Shown one piece after another: positions 52,962-60,815 of a stretch of 64,000 nt of DNA; within the stretch, counting starts at the first letter, position 1; each line of letters starts with the position of its first letter. The position numbers and the translations under genes were made by a program. The notes beneath the pieces were generated by a model. That model was not told where the DNA came from. It worked only from the letters and a program-made list of their open reading frames with translations, and did not search any database. The DNA comes from Paludibacteraceae bacterium (GTDB taxonomy: Bacteria; Bacteroidota; Bacteroidia; Bacteroidales; Paludibacteraceae): NCBI GenBank assembly GCA_024400115.1, contig JAKSNF010000007.1:1-64000 (forward strand), in the 5' to 3' direction.

Positions 52962-55778
52962 ATGAATATATATACCGATAATATTCACAAGATGGCTTAC
53001 GCTACGGACGCATCTGCTTACCGCGAGATTCCTCTTGCTGTAGCGTATCCGGAGAACGAGGACGACTTGCGTCAGCTCCTCTACTTGGCGCGTGAACGTC
53101 ATACCTACCTTATACCCCGTGCAGGAGGAACAAGTATTGCAGGACAGGTAGTGGGTAAGGGGATTGTTGTGGATGTTAGTCGGTATATGAATAAGATTAT
53201 TTCGATTGACCCCGAACGGCGGGTGGCTCGTGTTCAGCCGGGTGTAGTGCGCGACGAACTGAATATGGCATTGCGTCCCTATGGTCTCTTTTTCTCTCCT
53301 GAGACCTCAACTTCCAACCGCTGCTGTCTTGGAGGTATGGTAGGCAATAACTCGTGCGGGACGCATAGTCTTATCTATGGTTCTACGCGGCAGCACGTGG
53401 TAGGACTGAGGCTGATGCTGACGGACGGCTCTATCGTTGAAGTGGGACGCGAAAAGACGAAAAGCGAAAGCGATTTGTGGCAACGTATTGTTACCCAATT
53501 AGTTGGTTGGCAAACGGATACATCGATTCGGCAACGGATAGAGGAGAACTTTCCCGATAAGAGTCTTAAACGCCGCTCTTGTGGGTATGCCCTTGACGAG
53601 TGCCTTTGGGAGAATGATGGATTGATGAATGATGGATTGAATATTCCAGCATTGATAACCGGTTCAGAAGGCACTCTTGCTCTCGTAACAGAAATAGAAC
53701 TTAGTCTGGATCCGCTGCCAAGTGAACACAAGGTGCTGGTGGCAGCACATCTTAATAACCTCAACGATAGTTGGGCAGCAAACCTCATTGCCTTACGTCA
53801 TTGTCCTACTGCCGTAGAACTTATGGATGGGCGTATTCTCGATTTATGTAAAGACAATAAACAAGCCCAAGAGGATCGTTTCTTTGTTCAAGGAGAACCC
53901 AATGCTTTGGTTATTGCGGAGTTTACGGGGGACGAGGTAGAAAAGCAAGCAACTGCTTTTGAAAACGACGTGCAATCACTTGCGTATGCTTGCACGCGTG
54001 TTTATGATAAGGATATTAGTCGTGTTTGGAATCTACGCAAGGCTGGGCTTGGTGTACTCAACGGTATGCAGGGTGATGCTAAACCCGTTGGCGTTATAGA
54101 AGATACTGCCGTCGCTCCTGAACGCCTTGAAGCTTATATGCTTGATTTCCAAGCGATGATGAAACAGTTCGGGTTGGATTGTGTCTATTACGGACATATA
54201 TCAACCGGCGAACTGCATTTGCGTCCCATCCTGAACCTTAAAAAGGAAGAGGATAGGGTACTCTTCCGTCAGGTAGCAGAAGCTACGGCGCGATTGGTCA
54301 AGAAGCACCATGGCAGCCTAAGTGGTGAACACGGTGACGGACGCTTGCGAGGTGAGTTTATTCCACTGATGTATGGACAAGAGGTTTATCAACTCATGTG
54401 TGAGCTTAAACACACTTGGGATCCCGATGGTGTTCTGAATATGGGTAAGATCGTAAATACACCTCCAATGGATAGTGCACTACGCGCACAATCCACCATC
54501 CTCCATCCACAATCTACCCATCTGCTCCAACGCGTGGAGCGTTGTAACGGTGCCGCTGACTGTCGTAAGAGTCAACTCATTGGTGGGTCGCTTTGTCCTG
54601 CTTATAAGGTGAGCGGAGACGAACTCATGACCACACGGGCGCGGGCAAATGTCATTCGTGAGGTACTCACTACTCAGCGTCACCCGTGGACGAATAAGGA
54701 TATCCAACATCAGTTAGATAGTTGTTTGGCTTGTAAGTCTTGTATTCGTGAATGTTCGTCCTCTGTGGATATGACACGTATTCGCGCGGAACTCCTGCAA
54801 GAGCGTTATAATCGTTTGGGCATTCCCTTCCGCACTTGGCTTATTGCGCACATGCCTGAGATAGAAGCATTAGGCGCAAAGATGCCTAAACTATATAATT
54901 GGTGCGCTACGAATAAATGGATTTCCGCTATCATAAAAGCGATTGTTGGCTTTGACCAGAGGCGAGAAATTCCGAGGATAGAAGAAATAGGAAATGAGAA
55001 ACAAAAAACTAGAAACAAGAAAGAGAATATAAAGAAGAAACGTAACGTATATCTTTTCCTTGATGAGTTTACACGTCATCAGGAGCCGCAATTGGCACAA
55101 GACTTTATAGCCTTATTAAATGCCTTAGGGTATGAGGTTATTATTCCTAAGCATGTTCAATCGGGGCGTGCTGCCATTTCAAAGGGTTGTCTTAAGTATG
55201 CCCGTAAACAAGCCGTTCGTAACGTTAATTTGTTGGCAGATATCATCACCGATGATGCCCCGTTAGTTGGCATTGAGCCGTCTTGTATCTTGTCCTTTAG
55301 AGACGAGTACCCGGACTTAGTTTCACCATCCTTGCGTGATAAAGCGAAAGCATTGGGAAACAATGCTTTACTCTATGATGAGTTTCTTTTGCAAGAGTTG
55401 CAAGCAGGACGTATTAATAAGACCTCATTCAGACCCTTGCAAGCGGATATTTGGTTGCACGGACATTGCCATCAAAAGGCGCTAGTTGGAATAGAGAAGA
55501 CGGCGGCTCTGTTACGTCTCATTCCTGAGTCTACACTCCATATCATCCCCTCCGGCTGTTGTGGTATGGCTGGTAGTTTTGGGTATGAAAAACGTCATTA
55601 CGCTACGTCCATGGCGATAGGTGAACTGGTTCTCTTCCCAACGATTCGTAAAACATTGCAAAACACTAAAACGATAGTTGCTGCCCCGGGTACGTCTTGT
55701 CGTCAGCAGATATATGATGGGACGGGCGTACGTGCCGTTCATCCAATACAAGTTCTTAAACAATCCGTAATACAATGA
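52962..55778 (+). CDS. GlcD-GlcF-type FAD and Fe-S oxidoreductase fusion (glycolate/D-lactate dehydrogenase-like)
   Basis: Residues 1-500 form a PCMH-type FAD domain (PRAGGTSIAGQVVGKGIVVDVSRYMN, GGMVGNNSCGTHSL) with the C-terminal cap (HHGSLSGEHGDGRLRG). Then come two Fe-S motifs (CNGAADCRKS with a later CP, and CLACKSCIRECSS) and CCG domains (LHGHCHQKALVG and PSGCCGMAGSFGYEKRHY). This fusion oxidises a 2-hydroxy acid and passes electrons to the membrane quinone pool. 938 aa is usual. Low-complexity insertions occur at AQSTILHPQST and at a charged EIGNEKQKTRNKKENIKKK stretch before VYLFLDEFT. Confidence 0.9.
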   Translation: MNIYTDNIHKMAYATDASAYREIPLAVAYPENEDDLRQLLYLARERHTYLIPRAGGTSIAGQVVGKGIVVDVSRYMNKIISIDPERRVARVQPGVVRDELNMALRPYGLFFSPETSTSNRCCLGGMVGNNSCGTHSLIYGSTRQHVVGLRLMLTDGSIVEVGREKTKSESDLWQRIVTQLVGWQTDTSIRQRIEENFPDKSLKRRSCGYALDECLWENDGLMNDGLNIPALITGSEGTLALVTEIELSLDPLPSEHKVLVAAHLNNLNDSWAANLIALRHCPTAVELMDGRILDLCKDNKQAQEDRFFVQGEPNALVIAEFTGDEVEKQATAFENDVQSLAYACTRVYDKDISRVWNLRKAGLGVLNGMQGDAKPVGVIEDTAVAPERLEAYMLDFQAMMKQFGLDCVYYGHISTGELHLRPILNLKKEEDRVLFRQVAEATARLVKKHHGSLSGEHGDGRLRGEFIPLMYGQEVYQLMCELKHTWDPDGVLNMGKIVNTPPMDSALRAQSTILHPQSTHLLQRVERCNGAADCRKSQLIGGSLCPAYKVSGDELMTTRARANVIREVLTTQRHPWTNKDIQHQLDSCLACKSCIRECSSSVDMTRIRAELLQERYNRLGIPFRTWLIAHMPEIEALGAKMPKLYNWCATNKWISAIIKAIVGFDQRREIPRIEEIGNEKQKTRNKKENIKKKRNVYLFLDEFTRHQEPQLAQDFIALLNALGYEVIIPKHVQSGRAAISKGCLKYARKQAVRNVNLLADIITDDAPLVGIEPSCILSFRDEYPDLVSPSLRDKAKALGNNALLYDEFLLQELQAGRINKTSFRPLQADIWLHGHCHQKALVGIEKTAALLRLIPESTLHIIPSGCCGMAGSFGYEKRHYATSMAIGELVLFPTIRKTLQNTKTIVAAPGTSCRQQIYDGTGVRAVHPIQVLKQSVIQ
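54488..54522 (+). repeat. In-frame CCACnAT tract in the GlcD-GlcF gene
   Basis: Degenerate heptamers (ATCCACC, ATCCTCC, ATCCACA) encode STILHPQST, nearly the same peptide as STIHNPQST in RecF. Confidence 0.8.
54978..55040 (+). repeat. In-frame A/G-rich heptamer tract in the GlcD-GlcF gene
   Basis: Units ATAGGAA, ATGAGAA, ACAAAAA, ACTAGAA, ACAAGAA, AGAGAAT (period 7, mostly ending GAA) encode a Lys/Glu-rich linker between the Fe-S and CCG parts. Confidence 0.75.
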
Positions 55779-56548
55779 TAGATTTTACCTTAAACGCATA
55801 TCGCTCGCTTCTTACCTCGTTCCAACAAGCAGGTTACACTTTTATGACCTTTGAGGAGTGGCTGCAATCCTCGCTCCACAATAGCCGTGTTGTCATTCTT
55901 CGTCATGATGTGGATAAACGTCCTCAGAACTCGCTTAAGACGGCGCTTATTGAGCATGAATTGGGTATTAGGGCGTCTTATTATTTTCGTTGTGTGGCTT
56001 GTAGTAATCAGCCCGATATGATTCGTCAGATAGCGGCTTTTGGTCACGAGATAGGGTACCATTATGAAGACATGTCGCTTTGCGATGGTAATACCGAACA
56101 GGCAATAGCACACTTTACCGAGTGGCTCGCTTATTTCCGTCAGTTCTACGATGTTAAGACTATCTGTATGCACGGAGCGCCGACGTCTAAATACGATAGT
56201 CGCGACTTGTGGAAAAAGTATGATTATCATCAGTTGGGTATCATTGGCGAACCTTATTTCGACATTGATTTCAGCGACTTTTTCTACCTTACCGATACAG
56301 GACGTTGTTGGGATGGATATAAGGTCTCTGTAAGAGATAAGATTCCTGAGTATCAAGACCGTTGGACTAATCAAGGTCTGGTTTTTCACTCCACGCAAGA
56401 CATCATTCGTCGTCTTTCGACAGTGCAGTCCAATATTATGATTACCACTCATCCTCAGCGTTGGACGAACAGTCCTCTTCTTTGGACTCAAGAGTTGGTA
56501 CTGCAATCTGTTAAAAACATTATTAAAAGAATACTAATCAAACTATAA
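55775..56548 (+). CDS. Polysaccharide-deacetylase-like protein
   Basis: NodB-like fold with a changed active site: RHDVDKRPQNS (motif 1 as HDVD instead of DDGP), GHEIGYHYED in the motif 2 position and MHGAPTSKYDS for motif 3. Such HDVD-type members are frequent in polysaccharide clusters and may deacetylate a glycan or be inactive. 257 aa, no signal peptide. The ATG at 55775 overlaps the TGA of the previous gene (ATGA), indicating one transcript; the sugar transferase follows after 15 bp. Confidence 0.8.
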   Translation: MIDFTLNAYRSLLTSFQQAGYTFMTFEEWLQSSLHNSRVVILRHDVDKRPQNSLKTALIEHELGIRASYYFRCVACSNQPDMIRQIAAFGHEIGYHYEDMSLCDGNTEQAIAHFTEWLAYFRQFYDVKTICMHGAPTSKYDSRDLWKKYDYHQLGIIGEPYFDIDFSDFFYLTDTGRCWDGYKVSVRDKIPEYQDRWTNQGLVFHSTQDIIRRLSTVQSNIMITTHPQRWTNSPLLWTQELVLQSVKNIIKRILIKL

Positions 56549-56563
56549 AACTCTCATTACGCT

Positions 56564-58063
56564 ATGCTTCGCAATATATTAAAGGACTTTTTTCTTTGGT
56601 TGATAGCCTCCGTCATCTGCATCCTTTGGCGTGTGATTGCTGCTAAATCGGCTATTATTCCTTATTGGGTACTTTTCTCTGCCATGATGGGTATTTGGAT
56701 GGTACTCAGCTTTCTTTTTGGCAAATACCGTTCCTATAAAGTGGCGTGGTACTGGCAGGAGTTACTGGCATTGTTGGCGGTTACCGGTATTGAGATTGCT
56801 CTTAGTTATATCGTGCTGCCGAGACTGAATTACGGTTTGAGTCCCGCTGTTGCGACATGGACGGTGGCGATTGTGGCTTTCATTGATTCTATTCTCCTTC
56901 TCTTTGCGCATTATTGGAAATACGCTACTAACCTCACCGTTCCGCCGATGGTTATTGAACCTCGTGAGAAAGCGCAGGTATCACGAACCGACGAACCGCG
57001 TTCTGAAGCGTCTTTAGAGACTGTTCATCAAGCGGTACTCTCTCTCACAACGGAGGAGGATTATCAACTGCTCTTATCCAAAGCGCACCTTGATTCGCGT
57101 CAAACGAAAGTAATTGCTAATAGGGATCGTTTTTCTATCCTTCAGATACCCGATTACCAATATCTTACCCTCGTGGACCTAACCATACTTAATGAGGTTA
57201 AAGGTATTAACCAACGTTTCTGCATGGCCAATCAGAAACTACCAGACGATGGTATTTATGTTTGTTGTTATCGTCCGCTCGATTATATCAAAACGAAGAT
57301 ATTGAATTCCTATCCCAAAGGCATTAACTATATCGTCTATGCTTATTGGTTCCTTATGCGTAGGGTCGTTCCGCGTTTGATGTTCTTTTCGCGCCTATAC
57401 TACGATTTAACCAAAGGTCATAAACGCGTTCTCTCCCGAACGGAGGTCTTAGGAAGGTTGTATTACTGTGGTTTTGAGGTGGTAGAGGAAGTTCATTCGG
57501 GACATATCGTCTATGTCTTTGCCCATCGTCATTCACAGCCTTATCCGCAGGAGCAGCTAAAACTTCACGGACCGATTATCAAACTAAATAGAGTCGGGAA
57601 AGACAAACAGATATTCGCTTTCTATAAGATGCGTACCATGCACCCTTATGCGGAGTATATACAAAAGTATGTTTTTGACCAAAGGGGTGGTATGTCGATT
57701 GCCGATAAGTCGGATAGTGATTTTCGTATCACCGCTTGGGGGCGGTTCCTGCGTAAATACTGGTTAGACGAATTGCCGATGTTGATTAACTGGTTCAAAC
57801 GGGACTGCAAGTTAGTGGGAGTCAGACCCCTCTCTCAGACCATGTTCGACCAATATCCGCCCGAACTCCAAGACAAGCGTACGCGGTGCAAACCGGGATT
57901 GATTCCTCCGTTTTATATAGATCACCCAAACGACATGGAATCTCTCTTTGCTTCTGAGAATAAGTACTTAGATGAGTATTTCGCTCATCCATTTAAAACA
58001 GATTGTAAGTACTTCTTCTTAACCTTAAAATCTATTTTATTTGGCAAAATGCATAGTGCATAA
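56564..58063 (+). CDS. WbaP-type initiating sugar-phosphate transferase with atypical middle domain
   Basis: Polyprenyl-phosphate glycosylphosphotransferase that starts a second glycan. Residues 1-115 contain four or five membrane helices. The C-terminal catalytic part shows RVGKDKQIFAFYKMRTMHP, GRFLRKYWLDELPMLINWFKRDCKLVGVRP and QDKRTRCKPGLIPPFY. Residues about 185-320 (FSILQIPDYQYLTLVDLTILNEV, RVLSRTEVLGRLYYCGFEVVEE) replace the usual CoA-binding-like domain and look like a partial methyltransferase-like fold. The usual signature segment before VGKD (KRLFDL...PGPVFF) is not recognisable. The C-terminus (GKMHSA) is written by a TGCAnnA-type repeat. Confidence 0.85.
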   Translation: MLRNILKDFFLWLIASVICILWRVIAAKSAIIPYWVLFSAMMGIWMVLSFLFGKYRSYKVAWYWQELLALLAVTGIEIALSYIVLPRLNYGLSPAVATWTVAIVAFIDSILLLFAHYWKYATNLTVPPMVIEPREKAQVSRTDEPRSEASLETVHQAVLSLTTEEDYQLLLSKAHLDSRQTKVIANRDRFSILQIPDYQYLTLVDLTILNEVKGINQRFCMANQKLPDDGIYVCCYRPLDYIKTKILNSYPKGINYIVYAYWFLMRRVVPRLMFFSRLYYDLTKGHKRVLSRTEVLGRLYYCGFEVVEEVHSGHIVYVFAHRHSQPYPQEQLKLHGPIIKLNRVGKDKQIFAFYKMRTMHPYAEYIQKYVFDQRGGMSIADKSDSDFRITAWGRFLRKYWLDELPMLINWFKRDCKLVGVRPLSQTMFDQYPPELQDKRTRCKPGLIPPFYIDHPNDMESLFASENKYLDEYFAHPFKTDCKYFFLTLKSILFGKMHSA

Positions 58064-58066
58064 TTA
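58047..58066 (+). repeat. TGCATAGTGCATAATTA sequence at the sugar transferase stop
   Basis: ATGCATAGTGCATAATTAAA spans the last three codons and the stop. It resembles the TGCACAA tract inside valS (39389-39424). Confidence 0.5.
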
Positions 58067-58081
58067 AAAAATACAAATAAA

Positions 58082-58113
58082 TTTGTATATATCAAAAAAA
58101 AGTAGTATCTTTG
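58082..58113 (+). promoter_or_regulatory. Bacteroidota-type promoter for the second export cluster
   Basis: TTTG (58082-58085), 20-bp spacer with TATATATCAAAAAAAAG, TATCTTTG (58106-58113). The spacer is nearly identical to those at 600-631 and 9850-9881. The leader is about 36 nt. Confidence 0.88.
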
Positions 58114-58153
58114 CGCCCGCAATTGAAAATAGCATTTTAACAAAGATACTTCT

Positions 58154-59143
58154 ATGAATACTAATCCCTTACAGTTTGCCCTTATTGGTGCCGCAGGTTA
58201 TATCGCACCGCGTCACATTAAGGCTATTGCAGATACGGGCAACAATCTTCTCGTTGCCTATGATAAGTTTGACTCCGTTGGTCGTCTGGATTCGTCTTTC
58301 CCTAACTGCTCTTTCTTTACGGAGAATGAGCAGTTTGACCGTTTCTGTTCTAAACAGATGCGCACCGATAATCCTCTCAACTGGATGTCTATTTGTACCC
58401 CAAACTACACCCACGATGCTTTTATCCGATATGGTTTGCGCCTTGGTACGAACGTTATTTGTGAAAAGCCGTTAGTGCTCAATCCGTACAATATTGACAA
58501 TCTTGTTGAGTTGGAGCAAGAGACGGGTCACCAAGCTTACACCATCCTTCAACTCCGTCTGCATGAGGCGATAGCTAACCTCAAGAAAAAAGTAGAGAAC
58601 GGACCCAAGGACAAGATTTACGATGTTGACCTGACCTATATCACATCTCGCGGTAATTGGTATTATACCTCATGGAAAGGCGATGTGCATAAGTCGGGTG
58701 GAGTAGCCACGAACATTGGTGTACACTTCTACGATATGTTGCAATGGATCTTCGGTCCGGTGCAGAAGAATATTGTTCACGTTATGTCGTTTGACCGAGT
58801 AGCCGGTTTCCTTGAACTTAAACAAGCTCGCGTGCGTTATTTCCTTAGTATTAACGCAGACTGCCTGCCTCCCAATGCCGTGCAAGGAGAGAAACGGACT
58901 TACCGAACCCTCTCTATTGATGGTGAGGAGTTTGAGTTCTCGCAGGGCTTTACCGAGTTACATACGGAGAGTTATAAGCGCATCTTATCTGGTCAAGGAT
59001 TCCGAATCTCTGAGGCTCGTCCGTGCATTGAGATTGTTAGTCAGATACGTACTTCTGAACCTATTGGTTTGGTGGGCGATTATCACCCCTTAGCTAAATT
59101 GCCGCTCTCACGTCACCCCTTTGGTTGGGACGAAAGGCGATGA
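58154..59143 (+). CDS. wlbA: WlbA/WbpB-type UDP-GlcNAc-uronate 3-dehydrogenase (Gfo/Idh/MocA)
   Basis: NAD-dependent dehydrogenase that oxidises C3 of UDP-N-acetylglucosaminuronic acid on the way to diacetamido-uronic acid sugars. Signatures: Rossmann LIGAAGYIAPRHIKAI (residues 10-25), EKPLVLNPYN (Lys of the EKP motif) and WKGDVHKSGGVATNIGVHFYDML with catalytic Lys/His. 329 aa is typical. Its position in front of the export genes suggests the exported polysaccharide contains such a uronic acid. Confidence 0.88.
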   Translation: MNTNPLQFALIGAAGYIAPRHIKAIADTGNNLLVAYDKFDSVGRLDSSFPNCSFFTENEQFDRFCSKQMRTDNPLNWMSICTPNYTHDAFIRYGLRLGTNVICEKPLVLNPYNIDNLVELEQETGHQAYTILQLRLHEAIANLKKKVENGPKDKIYDVDLTYITSRGNWYYTSWKGDVHKSGGVATNIGVHFYDMLQWIFGPVQKNIVHVMSFDRVAGFLELKQARVRYFLSINADCLPPNAVQGEKRTYRTLSIDGEEFEFSQGFTELHTESYKRILSGQGFRISEARPCIEIVSQIRTSEPIGLVGDYHPLAKLPLSRHPFGWDERR

Positions 59144-59151
59144 GGTCGGCG

Positions 59152-59213
59152 TTGTAAAGTTGAAAGTTAAAAGATTAAACTTGAAAATAAGTGAAGAAGT
59201 TGAAAGTAAATAG
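59152..59213 (+). repeat. AGTTGAA/AGTTAAA heptamer tract before and into the Wza gene
   Basis: Units GTTGTAA, AGTTGAA, AGTTAAA, AGATTAA and so on fill the gap after wlbA and extend through the first codons of the Wza gene (the GTG start and KKLKV). It is the same family as the tract in the trmH-like gene on its coding strand. Confidence 0.75.
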
Positions 59214-60036
59214 TTTGTTTTTAGCGATTATAGCTATCGCCTTAGCCTCTTGCGTGACTTCCAAGAAAGTCAATTATATGCAAGAGCCGGATCGGCAGAT
59301 TCCCTCTTATGCTGATACGTTAACCTTTGAGGACTATCGTCTTCGTACGGGGGATCGTCTCTTTATCTACGTCTATTCGTTAGATGAGAAAATCACTAAG
59401 ATGTATAACGCGGGTGCCGGTTCTAACTATCAAATGCGCGGACGTGGAAGCAATAACGAGTACTCCTCGTATGATCTCTATTCGTATCTTGTAGACGATA
59501 ACGGAAACATCCAGTTCCCCACGTTGGGAGATGTCTATGTAAAGGATATGACCACTCGTGATGTCAAACTGGCGTTAGAGGATCAACTCGGAAAACTACT
59601 ACGCGAAATACCCGGTTATAAACTTGTCTCCGTAGAAGTGAACGTGGTAAGACGTACATTCTCTATCATTGGTCAACAGTCCGGTAAATACACCATTACT
59701 AAGGAGAAGATGACCATCTTTGAGGCTATCGCTCAAGCGGGTGATATAGCGGAGTTCGGCGACCGCTCTCAGATTAAGCTCATCCGTGAACGTGATGGCG
59801 AGACCATCATTAAGACGTTTGATGTGCGCTCCAAGGACATTGTCAATTCAGAGTTTTATTACATAGAGCCTAACGATATCCTTTATATTCGTCAGATTAA
59901 AGGTCGTGCTTTCGGTATCAACTCTGCCGGAACGGCAGTCAGTATCGTGGCTTCCACTATCTCCTTCGGTGTCTTCGTGTACACGATTGTGAACACCGGT
60001 ATTAATCACGTTCAAAAACACTACCCATCCAAATGA
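59191..60036 (+). CDS. Wza-family polysaccharide export lipoprotein (first of two)
   Basis: Outer-membrane export channel component. The GTG at 59191 gives a lipoprotein signal (MKKLKVNSLFLAIIAIALASC, Cys 21). Poly-export domain DYRLRTGDRLFIYVYSLDE, the sugar-side loop (NIQFPTLGDVYVKDMTTRDV) and an SLBB-type domain (TFSIIGQQSGKYTITKEKMTIFEAIAQAGDIAEFGDRS). A hydrophobic C-terminus (GTAVSIVASTISFGVFVYTI) may form the membrane-spanning helix. 281 aa. Overlaps the following paralogue by 4 nt. Confidence 0.9.
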   Translation: MKKLKVNSLFLAIIAIALASCVTSKKVNYMQEPDRQIPSYADTLTFEDYRLRTGDRLFIYVYSLDEKITKMYNAGAGSNYQMRGRGSNNEYSSYDLYSYLVDDNGNIQFPTLGDVYVKDMTTRDVKLALEDQLGKLLREIPGYKLVSVEVNVVRRTFSIIGQQSGKYTITKEKMTIFEAIAQAGDIAEFGDRSQIKLIRERDGETIIKTFDVRSKDIVNSEFYYIEPNDILYIRQIKGRAFGINSAGTAVSIVASTISFGVFVYTIVNTGINHVQKHYPSK

Positions 60037-60812
60037 TTATGAACAAACACTTTTATTTTGTGCTCGTTATCGTTTGGACGAGCCTTGTGATGACCTCTTG
60101 CTATGGTCATCGGTCTATTGGTCTGCTACAAGAACCCACGAAGCAGAATAAACTGCCTCAGTACGAAGCGGCAGAGTATCAGCCTTATCGTCTTCAAGTG
60201 AATGATGAGATTATGTATCGCGTCATCTCTGTGGACGAGACGATTACAAAAACCCTTGGAACAAATAACGCTTCCACTTCGTCGGAGTATGCTGTTACGT
60301 ATCGCATTTATCAAGATGGAACGGTTGATATACCTTTCTTGAAGCCTATTCGTTTGGCAGGTTTAACCGAACGCGAAGCGCAAGATACGCTTCAAGCCGC
60401 TTTCCGTCAGATTATTCCGGATGCCGATGTTAAGTTAGCTTTATATAACAAGAACTTTACCGTTATCGGTGATATTCACTCGGGTACTTATTATATCTAT
60501 CGGGAGAAGATGAATATCTTCCAAGCCCTCGCTATGTCGGGTGACTTGCTAAACTCAGGTGACCGTAAGCATGTGCGTATTATTCGTCCGCACACCAATG
60601 CTGAACCTGAAGTGCTGGAGTTTGATATCCGTACTAATTCGATAATTGACTCAAAGTATTATTATATTTATCCGAATGACGTCATTTACGTAGCGCGCAC
60701 AAAAGATAGTTTCGTCAAAGTGCCCACGTACACGGGTTTCTTGGGGCTGATCACCTCCTCGGTGGGGCTGCTCATCTCTACCCTTAATTTTGCCGTCACT
60801 TTTGCAAAATAG
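60033..60812 (+). CDS. Wza-family polysaccharide export lipoprotein (second of two)
   Basis: Paralogue of the preceding gene: lipoprotein signal LVMTSC, poly-export domain (YRLQVNDEIMYRVISVDETITK, VDIPFLKPIRLAGLTEREAQ), SLBB-like domain (FTVIGDIHSGTYYIYREKMNIFQALAMSGDLLNSGDRK) and a hydrophobic C-terminal helix. Both share the ending YYYI.PND motif. ATG 60033 (MIM) or the next ATG at 60039 are both possible. Followed by the Wzc kinase after 3 bp. Confidence 0.88.
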   Translation: MIMNKHFYFVLVIVWTSLVMTSCYGHRSIGLLQEPTKQNKLPQYEAAEYQPYRLQVNDEIMYRVISVDETITKTLGTNNASTSSEYAVTYRIYQDGTVDIPFLKPIRLAGLTEREAQDTLQAAFRQIIPDADVKLALYNKNFTVIGDIHSGTYYIYREKMNIFQALAMSGDLLNSGDRKHVRIIRPHTNAEPEVLEFDIRTNSIIDSKYYYIYPNDVIYVARTKDSFVKVPTYTGFLGLITSSVGLLISTLNFAVTFAK

Positions 60813-60815
60813 ATT

